Shown one piece after another: positions 10,376 through 19,429 of a DNA stretch of 48,923 nt (position 1 is the stretch's first letter; each line of letters begins with the position of its first letter). The stretch is taken from positions 22,715-71,637 of the forward strand of contig JAJYCY010000006.1 in assembly GCA_021778035.1 (NCBI GenBank). Direction: 5' to 3'. A model generated the notes under the pieces. That model was given only the letters and a program-made list of their open reading frames with translations. It did no database searches and was not told the DNA's origin. The stretch is from Pseudomonadota bacterium (lineage in GTDB: Bacteria; Pseudomonadota; Gammaproteobacteria; Acidiferrobacterales; UBA6901). Both the position numbers and the translations under genes were made by a program.

Positions 10376-11397
10376 CGGTATGCCCCGGTACGCCTGATCT
10401 GGCGCATCAGTTCCAGGGATCCGGAAATATCCGGCAGCCTGCCGTGCAGCGGCGATTTGAGCATGCGGCCGAGTTCGTCCTGTACCGCCTGGACCGGCGC
10501 GGCTGAGCTGTCATAGTAATCGGCGATCCAGCGGTGCGCCGTGGTCAAATCGTCGATGAATACGGGGCTGTCGCCCTGGAGAAGAGCGGCCTGCGCGCCA
10601 TAGAGCATGAGCCGCAGGTTCTGGCGCAGGAAGTAGTCATCACCGGGAGGGACCAGCGGGACGCCGCTACCGCTGGTGTGCCGGATGCTAACCAGGCCCA
10701 GAAAGTCATGCCACATGGAGCCGAACTGCGAAGTGCGGGCGGGCGGTGCGGCTGCCGGCCGCGCGGCAACCGCACCCCTGCCGGCAGCAAGCGGAAGGGA
10801 ATTGATATGCCTGGCGATGTCGCCGAGACGCAGCGCCATGCCGGAGACATCGGCACGGCCGAGGGCCGCAAGCCTGCCGATTTCGTCGGCCAGCAGGCGG
10901 CGCACCGGCAGGTAACGCGGATCGGCCAGCTGCCGGAGATCCTGGTCGGCTGCGCGCAGGGCCGCCAGCGCCAGCGCAACATTGTGTGACAGCTGCAGCC
11001 GGTGATTGGCGATAACCAGCAGCTGTTCGGCTTCCGCCAGCAGCCATTCATGACGGCCCTTGCCGAATTCACTGGAAATCCGCGCCAGTTCCGCCTGCTG
11101 GGTGTTCTGGTTCTTCCTGAGGGTGCCGACCTGCTGCGTCAGGGCAGTGACCAATTGCGTGGTCTGTGCTTCCTGTTCCGCGAGATGCTCCAGGCCGCTC
11201 GACACGCTGGCACTGTACAGGCCGCGTCTGGTGATCAGGGTGTATCCGAGATAGGCGCTGGAAAGCAGGGCCACGACGGCAAGGATCAGGGCGAGGCCGC
11301 CGGCAACCGAGCCGGTGCGGCGGCGGACCGCAGGGGCGGTGGGCGTTCCCGGGGCGTTTGCTCCAGGGGTCCGGACGTCGGGGTTGTTGTCGGTCAT
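10372..11397 (-). CDS. hemX: HemX (uroporphyrinogen-III C-methyltransferase-like membrane protein)
   Basis: MTDNNPDVRTPG... single TM plus coiled coil; between hemD and hemY; 4-bp overlap with hemY. Confidence 0.9.
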   Translation of the reverse strand: MTDNNPDVRTPGANAPGTPTAPAVRRRTGSVAGGLALILAVVALLSSAYLGYTLITRRGLYSASVSSGLEHLAEQEAQTTQLVTALTQQVGTLRKNQNTQQAELARISSEFGKGRHEWLLAEAEQLLVIANHRLQLSHNVALALAALRAADQDLRQLADPRYLPVRRLLADEIGRLAALGRADVSGMALRLGDIARHINSLPLAAGRGAVAARPAAAPPARTSQFGSMWHDFLGLVSIRHTSGSGVPLVPPGDDYFLRQNLRLMLYGAQAALLQGDSPVFIDDLTTAHRWIADYYDSSAAPVQAVQDELGRMLKSPLHGRLPDISGSLELMRQIRRTGAYR

Positions 11398-11473
11398 TGT
11401 GTGGCCATGCTGTTTTGACGGGCTGGGCACTTCCCGGATGATCCAGAACGTCCGGCCCGGCTGCTGAATCGGA

Positions 11474-12274
11474 TTATAGGGATTTTTGCGTCGCCCGCCA
11501 CGACTTGATGGTTTCGACGATGGCTTCGTCGCTTGCCTCGGGGGCGACCAGCGGTTCGGTTTTGAATCCCAGTTCGCGGCAGACGGCGGCGGTGCGCTCG
11601 CTCAGCACGACGATCGGTGTCTTCATGAGCCATTGCCGGCCGAGCTTCCCCACCAGGTCGTACAGGTTGCGCAGCGCCTCCGTGCTGGTCACCGACACGA
11701 TATCGATTCCGCCACGTGCCCAGCGGTGCAGGAGCGGAGCGGTGTCTGCATGCGGCTTGCCGCGCCGGTAGACTTCGGCGTATTCGACCTGCGCCCCACG
11801 TGCCTGCAGGGTTTCGCCCAGCACTTCGCGCCCGCCGTCACCCCGGAAAATGACGATGTGCCAGCCGGCAACCGAGGACAGCTCGGGCAGGTCGAGCAGC
11901 GCTTCACTGTTGAATCTGCCGGCGGGAGCCAGTACGTTTTCCAGCCCGAAACGCCCAAGCTCCCGGGCCGAGCCGCGCCCGACACAGGCGAGCCTCAGCC
12001 GTGCAGGCAGCGTCGTCCTGCGGGACCGGATGAAGTTCATGGCCCGGTTCACGGCATTCGGGCTGATGAACACCGCCAGATCGAATCCGTCGAGCCGGTC
12101 GATTGTCGCAAGCAGCGCGCCACTGTCGGCTGGATCCAGTATCTCGAGCATCGGAAAGCATACCGCCTGTCCGCCGCAGCGCTCGATCAGGGCCGCGAGC
12201 GCTCCCGCCTGTCCGGCCGGTCGCGTCACCAGTACCGCAGTCCCGTGCAGAGACGTTTCTTCAGTCTCTGCCAT
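11474..12274 (-). CDS. hemD: Uroporphyrinogen-III synthase
   Basis: [25 protein letters not shown]..., overlap with hemC; start at MAETEETS. Confidence 0.93.
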   Translation of the reverse strand: MAETEETSLHGTAVLVTRPAGQAGALAALIERCGGQAVCFPMLEILDPADSGALLATIDRLDGFDLAVFISPNAVNRAMNFIRSRRTTLPARLRLACVGRGSARELGRFGLENVLAPAGRFNSEALLDLPELSSVAGWHIVIFRGDGGREVLGETLQARGAQVEYAEVYRRGKPHADTAPLLHRWARGGIDIVSVTSTEALRNLYDLVGKLGRQWLMKTPIVVLSERTAAVCRELGFKTEPLVAPEASDEAIVETIKSWRATQKSL

Positions 12275-13205
12275 AAATACGATCAAGCAGTGCGCGCGCT
12301 CCGCGTGCGAGCAGATCGTCAGCGAGGGCGATTCCCAGGTCCTCGGCATCCGCAGCCGGCCCCCGGATCTCGCCGTGGATGATCCGGCTTCCGTCCAGCG
12401 CCCCGACCAGCCCGCGCAGGTGCAGCATGCCGCCGTCCAGCTCGGCATAGCCGCCGATGGGAACCTGGCAACCGCCTTCGAGGCGCGCGTTCATTGCCCG
12501 TTCCGCCCGTACCCGAAGCGCCGTCCCGGGGTGATTGAGCGGTGCGATCAGCTCATTGACGGACCTGTCATCACTGCGGCACTCGATGCAGATCGCGCCC
12601 TGTCCTACCGCAGGCAGGATTTCACCGGGGTCGAGAAACGTGCGTATGCGCTCTGCGAATCCCAGCCGTCTGAGTCCGGCAGCGGCAAGGATGATCGCGT
12701 CATATTCGCCGCTGTCGAGCCTGGCGAGGCGCGAATTGACATTGCCGCGCAGGTCCAGGACCTCCAGCTGGGGGTGGATGGCGCGCAGCTGGCACTGGCG
12801 GCGCAGACTCGAGGTGCCAATGCGTCCGCCCGCCGGTATTTCGCCCAGGCAGCCATGGTGCCCGGAGACGAAGGCGTCGCGCGGGTCCTCACGTTCGATG
12901 ATCACCGGAATGTGCAGGCCCTCGGGCAGGGTCACTGTGACGTCCTTGAGGGAATGAACCGCCAGATCGATGCGTCTATCGATCAGGCCCTGTTCCAGTT
13001 CCTTGATGAAAAGGCCTTTTCCGCCCACCTTGGCGAGCGGGCTGTCGAGAATCCGGTCTCCCTGGGTGGTCATCCTGACCAGTTCCACTTCGAGGCCGGG
13101 AAACTCCGCACGCAGGCGTGCACGGACATATTCCGCCTGCCACAGGGCGAGCGGACTTTTGCGGGTACCGATGCGTATGGTTTTCAGAACGGAGACAGGA
13201 TGCAT
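12261..13205 (-). CDS. hemC: Hydroxymethylbilane synthase (porphobilinogen deaminase)
   Basis: [43 protein letters not shown]; alternative upstream start at 13241. Confidence 0.97.
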   Translation of the reverse strand: MHPVSVLKTIRIGTRKSPLALWQAEYVRARLRAEFPGLEVELVRMTTQGDRILDSPLAKVGGKGLFIKELEQGLIDRRIDLAVHSLKDVTVTLPEGLHIPVIIEREDPRDAFVSGHHGCLGEIPAGGRIGTSSLRRQCQLRAIHPQLEVLDLRGNVNSRLARLDSGEYDAIILAAAGLRRLGFAERIRTFLDPGEILPAVGQGAICIECRSDDRSVNELIAPLNHPGTALRVRAERAMNARLEGGCQVPIGGYAELDGGMLHLRGLVGALDGSRIIHGEIRGPAADAEDLGIALADDLLARGARALLDRIYGRD

Positions 13206-13812
13206 GAGAACGGCGAAGCCGGATTTCGAGCGGGGCATCAATGCTAAATCAAATCGGACCGGGAATCATCCCGGCGTGCCGCTGTGCGCCGCGGCATCCC
13301 GCCGGGGCCGGCCGTGGTTCCGGGCAGCACTGTTTTTCGCTGCGCTGCTCCTGCCGCTTGCCGCCGCCGCTGCGCTTCCGGCCGCCACCGACCTGCAGGC
13401 CGTTGCCCGCCGGGCGGAACGCAGCCGGATCCCGGTGCTCGTGTTTTTCTACGCGCACTCCTGTGCCTACTGCCGGGAGGTGGACCACCTGTTTCTGGAA
13501 CCGGAATACGCCGACCCGGCCTTCCACCGGAAGGTGATCATCCGGCAGGTAAATGTCCGCAGCGCCCGCGCGCTGCGCGACTTTTCCGGTGCCATGACCA
13601 GCCAGGCTGCTTTCGCGCGCCGCTATGGCGTAGCGTTGACGCCGACGGTCATCCTGCTTGATGCGCACGGGCGCCAGCTGGTTCCGCCGCTCGTGGGTGT
13701 GGGCAATCCCGATTTCTACGGCAGCTACCTCGATGCGGCGGTGACCAGGGCCGCAGCGAAGCTTCAACGAGGCACGGTGCCGGGCCCGACCGCCTTCGCT
13801 GCCGGGCGCTGA
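13204..13812 (+). CDS. Periplasmic/secreted thioredoxin-like protein with CxxC
   Basis: [28 protein letters not shown]; Sec-like signal [28 protein letters not shown] start at 13276 possible. Confidence 0.75.
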   Translation: MRTAKPDFERGINAKSNRTGNHPGVPLCAAASRRGRPWFRAALFFAALLLPLAAAAALPAATDLQAVARRAERSRIPVLVFFYAHSCAYCREVDHLFLEPEYADPAFHRKVIIRQVNVRSARALRDFSGAMTSQAAFARRYGVALTPTVILLDAHGRQLVPPLVGVGNPDFYGSYLDAAVTRAAAKLQRGTVPGPTAFAAGR

Positions 13813-13837
13813 CGCGCCGCGGACCAGCCGTGTCCGG

Positions 13838-14572
13838 CTAGTGGCGTGCCCAGCGCCGCACCGATGCGGCGTGGCGGCGGCTCACGTCCAGCTTCCGGTC
13901 GAGGCCTTTCAGGCTCACCTGCCAGGTGCCGGCCGGGCTCTTTTCGATTCCCTTGATATAGCCGGTCGCGACCAGCGCATTGCGATGGATGCGCAGAAAC
14001 GCCTTTTCGCCGAACTCCTTTTCGAGATTGACCAGTGAATCCTCGATCAGGTGCTCCTCGTTCGGGGTGCGTACCGTGACGTATTTGCTGTCGGCCATGA
14101 AATACAGGATATCCTGCACCGGAACCAGACGTATGTTACCGCGCAGGTGCACGCTGATGTGGGTGCGGGCGGTCGGCTGGTCCTGTGCCTGATTGATCTG
14201 CCGCAGCTGCTGCAGTGTCAGCTTGTGTGCCTTCTCCAGTGCCGTCGACAGGCGTTCCTTGCGTATCGGTTTCAGCAGGTAGTCCACGGCATTGAGTTCG
14301 AAGGCACGCAGGGCATGCTGGTCGTAGGCTGTGGTGAATATGACGCTCGGAGGATTGTCGAGACCCGTCAGATGCATCGCTGCTTCAAGTCCGTCCATGC
14401 CCGGCATGCGGATGTCCATCAGCAGCGCATCAGGCTTGAGTTCGTTGGTCCGTTCCACGGCCTCATAGCCGTTCATCGCCTCGCCGGCGACAGTGTGCCC
14501 ACCGATCTCGCCCAGCAGTTCGCGCAGGCGGTCGCGCGCAAGCTTCTCGTCGTCAACTATAAGTACCTTCAT
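13838..14572 (-). CDS. algR: LytTR-family response regulator (AlgR-like)
   Basis: MKVLIVDDEKLARDRLRELL, DALLMDIRMPGMDGLE, FTTAYDQHALRAFELNAVDYLLKPI, C-terminal LytTR domain; synteny with hemC and argH. Confidence 0.9.
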   Translation of the reverse strand: MKVLIVDDEKLARDRLRELLGEIGGHTVAGEAMNGYEAVERTNELKPDALLMDIRMPGMDGLEAAMHLTGLDNPPSVIFTTAYDQHALRAFELNAVDYLLKPIRKERLSTALEKAHKLTLQQLRQINQAQDQPTARTHISVHLRGNIRLVPVQDILYFMADSKYVTVRTPNEEHLIEDSLVNLEKEFGEKAFLRIHRNALVATGYIKGIEKSPAGTWQVSLKGLDRKLDVSRRHAASVRRWARH

Positions 14573-14760
14573 GGCTTTCCTCCGTAATTCCGGCAGGGCA
14601 TGACATGTATCGTGCCGCAATCCTGCCGACGATCGTGCTCCTTGTCCGACGTTCTCCGTAAAAAGCCGCATCAGCCCGTCGCAAACCGGCGGCCGGGGGA
14701 GGCCCTTCCTTGAGTTTCACTGGATGCCGCGTCCCGCCCGGTACAGGCCGGGAAGTCCCG

Positions 14761-15813
14761 CTATCCCCTTACGATTGGCATCTTCAGTTTTACGTGGTAC
14801 TGCTTTCCTTCCTCAAAAGTCTGCATGGTGGCAGTGCTGCCGAAATGCGTGCTCAGCCGCTGGCGAATGTTGTCCTGGGCTATCTTGTTTCCCTTGGAAG
14901 ACCGCTGGTTCTCGGTTTCCGGCAGCGGATTGCTGATCAGTACGCTCAGATAGTCCCCTTCGGCCCAGAGCTCGATTTTCAGCGTTCCGCCGTTGAACCG
15001 CGGTTCGATGCCGTGGTAGATGGCGTTTTCCAGCAGCGGCTGCAATGTAAGCGCGGGGATAAGGGCGCTGCGTGGCACGTTGCTCACGTTCCAGGATACT
15101 TTCAGGCGGTCCCCGAGGCGCAGCTTCTCGATCTCCAGGTACTGGCGTGATATCTCCCGTTCGGCCGAAATCGGCACCAGATTGCGCGCATCAGCAAGCA
15201 GGACGCGGAACAGGTCGGCAAGATCCTGCAGCGCGGTCTCGGCGCGCACCGGATCGCTGCGCATCAGGCTCGCGATGCTGTTCATGCTGTTGAACAGAAA
15301 GTGCGGACGTATGCGCGATTGCAGGGCCTGCAGGCGCGCCTCCTGTTCGGACCTGGCATCAGCCTCGGCCCGGTGCGACACGATGAGGTAGCGCAGTCCG
15401 AGCGCGCTGATGATCGCTCCGATAAGCAGGCTGCGGGCGAGCAGCGCCACGTGCCAGGAAGGCCAGCGCGTGCTGATCAAACCGAGATCATACAGCCCGA
15501 ATATGACAAGTTCGGTTCCAAGCGCAATCGCCCCGAGCAGCAGCATGAACACCACGATCGAACCGCTGGCGAGCGTCATGCGGCGTATGAACGGGTGGGC
15601 AAGTTTCAGGACGATCACACTGACAAACGAGATCATCAGCGCAAAGGCGGTCAGCAGATTGAGATCCTGCCACGTGCGCTCGTCGAAGACGGAATTGCGT
15701 CCGATCGTGATGATCACCGCGATGATCAAAGCGAGAAATATGATGCGCAGCGCATTGCTCAGCGAGGCAAAGTCGGGCAGGAAGTCCTGCGCAGAAGAAT
15801 TGGATCTGTTCAT
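14761..15813 (-). CDS. algZ: LytS/AlgZ-family sensor histidine kinase (His_kinase domain)
   Basis: RIRPHFLFNSMNSIASLMRSDP H-box, ALTLQPLLENAIYHGIEP N-box; multiple TM segments. Confidence 0.9.
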   Translation of the reverse strand: MNRSNSSAQDFLPDFASLSNALRIIFLALIIAVIITIGRNSVFDERTWQDLNLLTAFALMISFVSVIVLKLAHPFIRRMTLASGSIVVFMLLLGAIALGTELVIFGLYDLGLISTRWPSWHVALLARSLLIGAIISALGLRYLIVSHRAEADARSEQEARLQALQSRIRPHFLFNSMNSIASLMRSDPVRAETALQDLADLFRVLLADARNLVPISAEREISRQYLEIEKLRLGDRLKVSWNVSNVPRSALIPALTLQPLLENAIYHGIEPRFNGGTLKIELWAEGDYLSVLISNPLPETENQRSSKGNKIAQDNIRQRLSTHFGSTATMQTFEEGKQYHVKLKMPIVRG

Positions 15814-16055
15814 ATCCGGGTTACCGTGGAGTGGGGCCGTGCTGAATCATGGCGCAATGTGCAGCCGGACTGTCCTGCCGGTCCAGCCTGCGTCGCACCC
15901 CGGATACCGGGAACCGCTTGCAGGGCGCGCAGACAATCGTGCCCTCGTCCCCTGGCGCGGTGGCCGCGGGGTGTGGCCGGGCACCCGTGGGCGCTGCCCT
16001 GGCGGGGCCGCCGGTTTCGCCGCCATCCGGGATGGCAGAAGCTGGCCGGTACGCC

Positions 16056-16068
16056 TGTCTGACAGACA
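16056..16068. repeat. Perfect 13-bp palindrome TGTCTGACAGACA just downstream of a -10 element
   Basis: TGTCTG-A-CAGACA read directly; lies 10-15 bp downstream of minus-strand TATAAT (16079-16084). Confidence 0.6.
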
Positions 16069-16193
16069 CCAAAAACCTATTATATCTCAATTTGTTCTGT
16101 CTTTGTGCATGAAAAATAAGTATATTCCGTGCACGATATCCCGCGTGCCCGGGCCGGCGCCAAAAAAAATGCCCCCGTCTTAGACGGGGGCAT
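16062..16193 (-). terminator. Strong intrinsic terminator on minus strand (hairpin 16169/16170-16193, T8 tract 16062-16069 region at 16162-16169)
   Basis: ATGCCCCCGTC-TTA-GACGGGGGCAT stem followed, on the minus strand, by TTTTTTTT; hairpin core is 16171-16191 and the U-tract is 16162-16169. Confidence 0.85.
16079..16084 (-). promoter_or_regulatory. Putative -10 element TATAAT for algZ
   Basis: Minus strand reads ...ATTGAGATATAATAGG; no strong -35 seen. Confidence 0.4.
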
Positions 16194-16314
16194 GAAGACC
16201 TGGTTCGGCATTCGGGGTGGGGGTGCACAAAGGAGAGTCCGAACCAGGGAAACACCGACTGGCTGATCTTCGACTCGTTCCACAAGCTTATACGAGCTTA
16301 AGATGTATTAACAC
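16162..16314 (-). ncRNA. Candidate small regulatory RNA between argH and algZ
   Basis: No credible ORF; 10-bp perfect inverted repeat CCTGGTTCGG/CCGAACCAGG (16199-16208/16239-16248) with 30-nt loop ACTCTCCTTTGTGCACCCCCACCCCGAATG; ends in strong intrinsic terminator; -10-like TATTAT (16321-16326) and TATAAG (16287-16292) upstream on the minus strand. Confidence 0.5.
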
Positions 16315-16325
16315 TAGCCTATAAT
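16299..16325 (+). promoter_or_regulatory. Putative argH promoter (TTAAGA-16 bp-TATAAT)
   Basis: Perfect -10 TATAAT at 16320-16325 on + strand with 4/6 -35 hexamer; overlaps the minus-strand -10 candidate. Confidence 0.45.
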
Positions 16326-16458
16326 ACCCTTCCGCAACAATGCTCCACCGACAGCCGGACAGAGCGCACGGATAAGCGGGACTGCATGCGTGTCGCACAC
16401 CTGTACCGTATTCCGGACGGGCAATTCCGGGGCGATCCAGACAGGACGATGATGCGGT

Positions 16459-17856
16459 ATGACTACTGACAAGCTTTGGGATGGTCGATTCCGTGAACCG
16501 ACGGATGCGTTCGTGGAGGCGTTTACCGCTTCCATTCCCTTCGACCGGCGGCTTTACCGCCAGGACATAGCGGGTTCCATCGCCCATGCGACAATGCTGG
16601 CGCATGTCGGGGTGCTTTCCCCTGCGGAGCGGGATGCGATCGTCAACGGACTGATCGAGATCGAGGCTGAAATCGAATCCGGCGCGTTTGAATGGAGCGT
16701 GGCGCTCGAGGATGTTCACATGAACATCGAATCGCGCCTGATCGCCCGCATCGGCGAGGCCGGCAAGAAACTGCATACCGGACGCTCGCGCAATGACCAG
16801 GTGGCGACGGACCTGAGGTTGTATCTGCGTGACGGAGTCGATGAGGTCAGTGTTGCCATCGCCCGGGTGCAGGAAGCGCTGCTTGTCATCGCGGAACGCG
16901 AGGCCGAGACGATCATGCCAGGATTCACCCACCTGCAGGTTGCGCAGCCCGTGACCTTCGGGCACCACATGCTGGCATGGTTCGAGATGCTGCAGCGCGA
17001 CCGGACGCGGTTTGCCGATTGCCGCCGGCGCATCAATGTCATGCCGCTCGGCGCGGCAGCGCTGGCGGGGACAAGCTATCCGATCGATCGTGCATTCACG
17101 GCGCGCGCGCTCGGGTTCGAGGAAGTGGCGGAAAATTCGCTGGACGCTGTTTCCGACCGTGATTTCGCGGTCGAATTCACGGCGGCAGCGGCAATCCTGA
17201 TGGTCCATCTGTCGCGTTTTTCCGAAGAACTGATCCTGTGGTCTTCCAGCCAGTTCGATTTTGTTGAGCTGCCCGACGCCTTCTGCACCGGATCGTCGAT
17301 CATGCCGCAGAAGAAGAATCCGGATGTCCCGGAACTGGTACGCGGCAAGAGCGGCCGTGTTGTCGGGGACCTGGTCGGTCTGCTGACTATGATCAAGGGT
17401 CAGCCACTGGCCTACAACAAGGACAACCAGGAGGACAAGGAGCCGCTGTTCGACGCCCTCGATACCGTTCTCGGAAGCCTGCGTGCCTACGCGGACCTCG
17501 TGCCGAACATCAGCCTCAGACGGCAGAACATGCTGCGCGCCGCGCAGCGCGGATTTTCCACCGCCACCGATCTCGCGGACTACCTGGTCCGCAAGGGTGT
17601 CGCGTTCAGGGATGCGCATGAGGTCGTCGGAAAAGCGGTGCGCCACGGCATCGACAGTGGCAAGGATCTGGCGGAGATGACCCTGGCGGAACTGCAGGGT
17701 TTTTCGACGTCGATCGCTGCGGATGTTTTTGACGTCCTGACTGTGGCCGGATCGGTCGCGTCCAGAAACCATTTCGGCGCCACCGCGCCCGAGCAGGTGC
17801 GTCAGGCGGTGGTCCGCGCCCGCGGACGGCTCGCAGCCGCCGCCGGAAAGGGCTAG
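16459..17856 (+). CDS. argH: Argininosuccinate lyase
   Basis: [21 protein letters not shown]; signature [12 protein letters not shown]. Confidence 0.98.
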   Translation: MTTDKLWDGRFREPTDAFVEAFTASIPFDRRLYRQDIAGSIAHATMLAHVGVLSPAERDAIVNGLIEIEAEIESGAFEWSVALEDVHMNIESRLIARIGEAGKKLHTGRSRNDQVATDLRLYLRDGVDEVSVAIARVQEALLVIAEREAETIMPGFTHLQVAQPVTFGHHMLAWFEMLQRDRTRFADCRRRINVMPLGAAALAGTSYPIDRAFTARALGFEEVAENSLDAVSDRDFAVEFTAAAAILMVHLSRFSEELILWSSSQFDFVELPDAFCTGSSIMPQKKNPDVPELVRGKSGRVVGDLVGLLTMIKGQPLAYNKDNQEDKEPLFDALDTVLGSLRAYADLVPNISLRRQNMLRAAQRGFSTATDLADYLVRKGVAFRDAHEVVGKAVRHGIDSGKDLAEMTLAELQGFSTSIAADVFDVLTVAGSVASRNHFGATAPEQVRQAVVRARGRLAAAAGKG

Positions 17857-17927
17857 AGCTGACCGGCATGGCGCCCGGCACCGGCAGGACCAATGAACAA
17901 TCTGGCACGGAGGTGATCAAAATCACG

Positions 17928-19037
17928 ATGAAAACCCGGCGCTCATCGGACAGGCGTCTCGGCGGCGAGCGGCGGCGCGCCCGCCGCCGTATCGGCGACC
18001 GTGCGCGTGCTGCTTCCTGGTGGGACCAGCGCATCCAGTTTCTGACGCGCTACCTGTTCTGGGTGCTGTACCTGCTGTACTTCCGGCTGGACCGCGCTGT
18101 GCTGCCGGCGTGGCCGCACGCAGTCGTGATGGACGCCGTCGCCGTCGGCTATTTCGTCCTGAACACCGCATTTCTGCTGCACGCGCGCCGTCATCTGCAT
18201 TCTGTGCTCCGCTGGCGCCTGGCGATGTGGACGGATCTTCTGATGGTGTCGTTCTCGGTCCTGATGGACCCTCACCCGATGTCGCCTGCGTATCTGGCGT
18301 TCATCATGGTGATCCTTGGCAACGGCATGCGCTACGGCATGAGGCTGTTTGCGGAAACGCTGGTCGGCACCTTTTCACTGGTGGCGATGATTACCGCGGT
18401 GCGCTTTTCATCGTACCTGCATTCGGTGTCACCCACTACCGCCTTCTTCCTCGCATTTTTCGCCATTGTTATCGTGTACGCCTATTCACTCATGTCCCGG
18501 ATCGAGAAAACCCATGCGAAGCTCGAAGAAGAAAGCAGCAAGGATCCGCTCACCGGCCTGCTCAACCGGCGCGGACTTATCGAACGCACCGGTGTGCTGC
18601 TGGAGGACAGCGGCAGTGGCGGACGGCGGACAGCGGTGCTGTTTGCCGATATGGACCGTTTCAAGTCGGTTAATGATCTGCTGGGGCATCACGCGGGAGA
18701 CCGCGTTCTGAGGGAGATCGGAAGCCTGATCCGGTCGGCGGTCCGCGATTCGGACGTGGCCGCCCGCTACGGTGGCGATGAATTCGTCATCGTCATGCCT
18801 GACACGGACGCCGAGAGCGCGATGCTTGCCGCGCGACGCCTGCAGGCGGCGGTCGGGCAGTGTTCGCCACGGGGCGACATCGCGCTCAGCATGTCCGTCG
18901 GCATAGGGGTAGCGCCGGATGACGGGCGCGATCTCGCGTCGATCCTGCGGCGGGTGGATTATGCCATGTACCAGGGCAAGCGGGACGAGGGGCGTGGTGG
19001 AGTCCGGTACGCCGGCGAACTGGCGGATCTCGCGTGA
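17928..19037 (+). CDS. Membrane-anchored GGDEF diguanylate cyclase
   Basis: Several TM helices; DPLTGLLNRRG; RYGGDEFVIV active site with RDSD I-site 5 residues upstream. Start uncertain (17868 possible). Confidence 0.9.
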   Translation: MKTRRSSDRRLGGERRRARRRIGDRARAASWWDQRIQFLTRYLFWVLYLLYFRLDRAVLPAWPHAVVMDAVAVGYFVLNTAFLLHARRHLHSVLRWRLAMWTDLLMVSFSVLMDPHPMSPAYLAFIMVILGNGMRYGMRLFAETLVGTFSLVAMITAVRFSSYLHSVSPTTAFFLAFFAIVIVYAYSLMSRIEKTHAKLEEESSKDPLTGLLNRRGLIERTGVLLEDSGSGGRRTAVLFADMDRFKSVNDLLGHHAGDRVLREIGSLIRSAVRDSDVAARYGGDEFVIVMPDTDAESAMLAARRLQAAVGQCSPRGDIALSMSVGIGVAPDDGRDLASILRRVDYAMYQGKRDEGRGGVRYAGELADLA

Positions 19038-19390
19038 CTGCGCCGCCTGAACTCGAGCGGCTTGTCGAGCGTCTGCGGGGGTTTGCACGCGAACGCGACT
19101 GGGAGCAGTTCCATTCGCCGAAAAACCTCGCGATGGCGCTGATTGTCGAGGCGGCGGAACTGGTCGAGCATTTCCAGTGGCTCACAGAGCAGCAGAGCCG
19201 GCAGCTGTCGACCGAGAAGCTTGGTGAAGTGGAGCAGGAGCTGGCCGATATTTTCATCTACCTCATCCGCATCTCTGACCGGCTGGAAGTGAATCTGGTC
19301 GATGCGGCGTGGCGGAAAATCGAGATCAACGAACGCAAATATCCCGCTGACAGGGTGCGCGGCAAGGCAGGCAAGCCCGATGCCACCTGA
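19034..19390 (+). CDS. MazG-like nucleotide pyrophosphohydrolase
   Basis: RDWEQFHSPKNLAMALIVEAAELVEHFQW...ELADIFIYLIRISDRL; GTG start overlapping upstream stop (GTGA). Confidence 0.9.
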   Translation: MTAPPELERLVERLRGFARERDWEQFHSPKNLAMALIVEAAELVEHFQWLTEQQSRQLSTEKLGEVEQELADIFIYLIRISDRLEVNLVDAAWRKIEINERKYPADRVRGKAGKPDAT

Positions 19391-19429
19391 CCGTCCCGGC
19401 TGGCCGGCGGCTGGCGCCATGTCGCACCC

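Noticed and set aside
15821-16285. 154-aa minus-strand ORF across the algZ upstream region
   Set aside because: Reads through an intrinsic terminator hairpin and U-tract and has no protein-like conservation pattern; better explained as sRNA plus algZ leader.
16288-17772. 494-aa minus-strand ORF
   Set aside because: Antisense to argH and extends over its promoter; argH is unambiguous, so this is a shadow frame.
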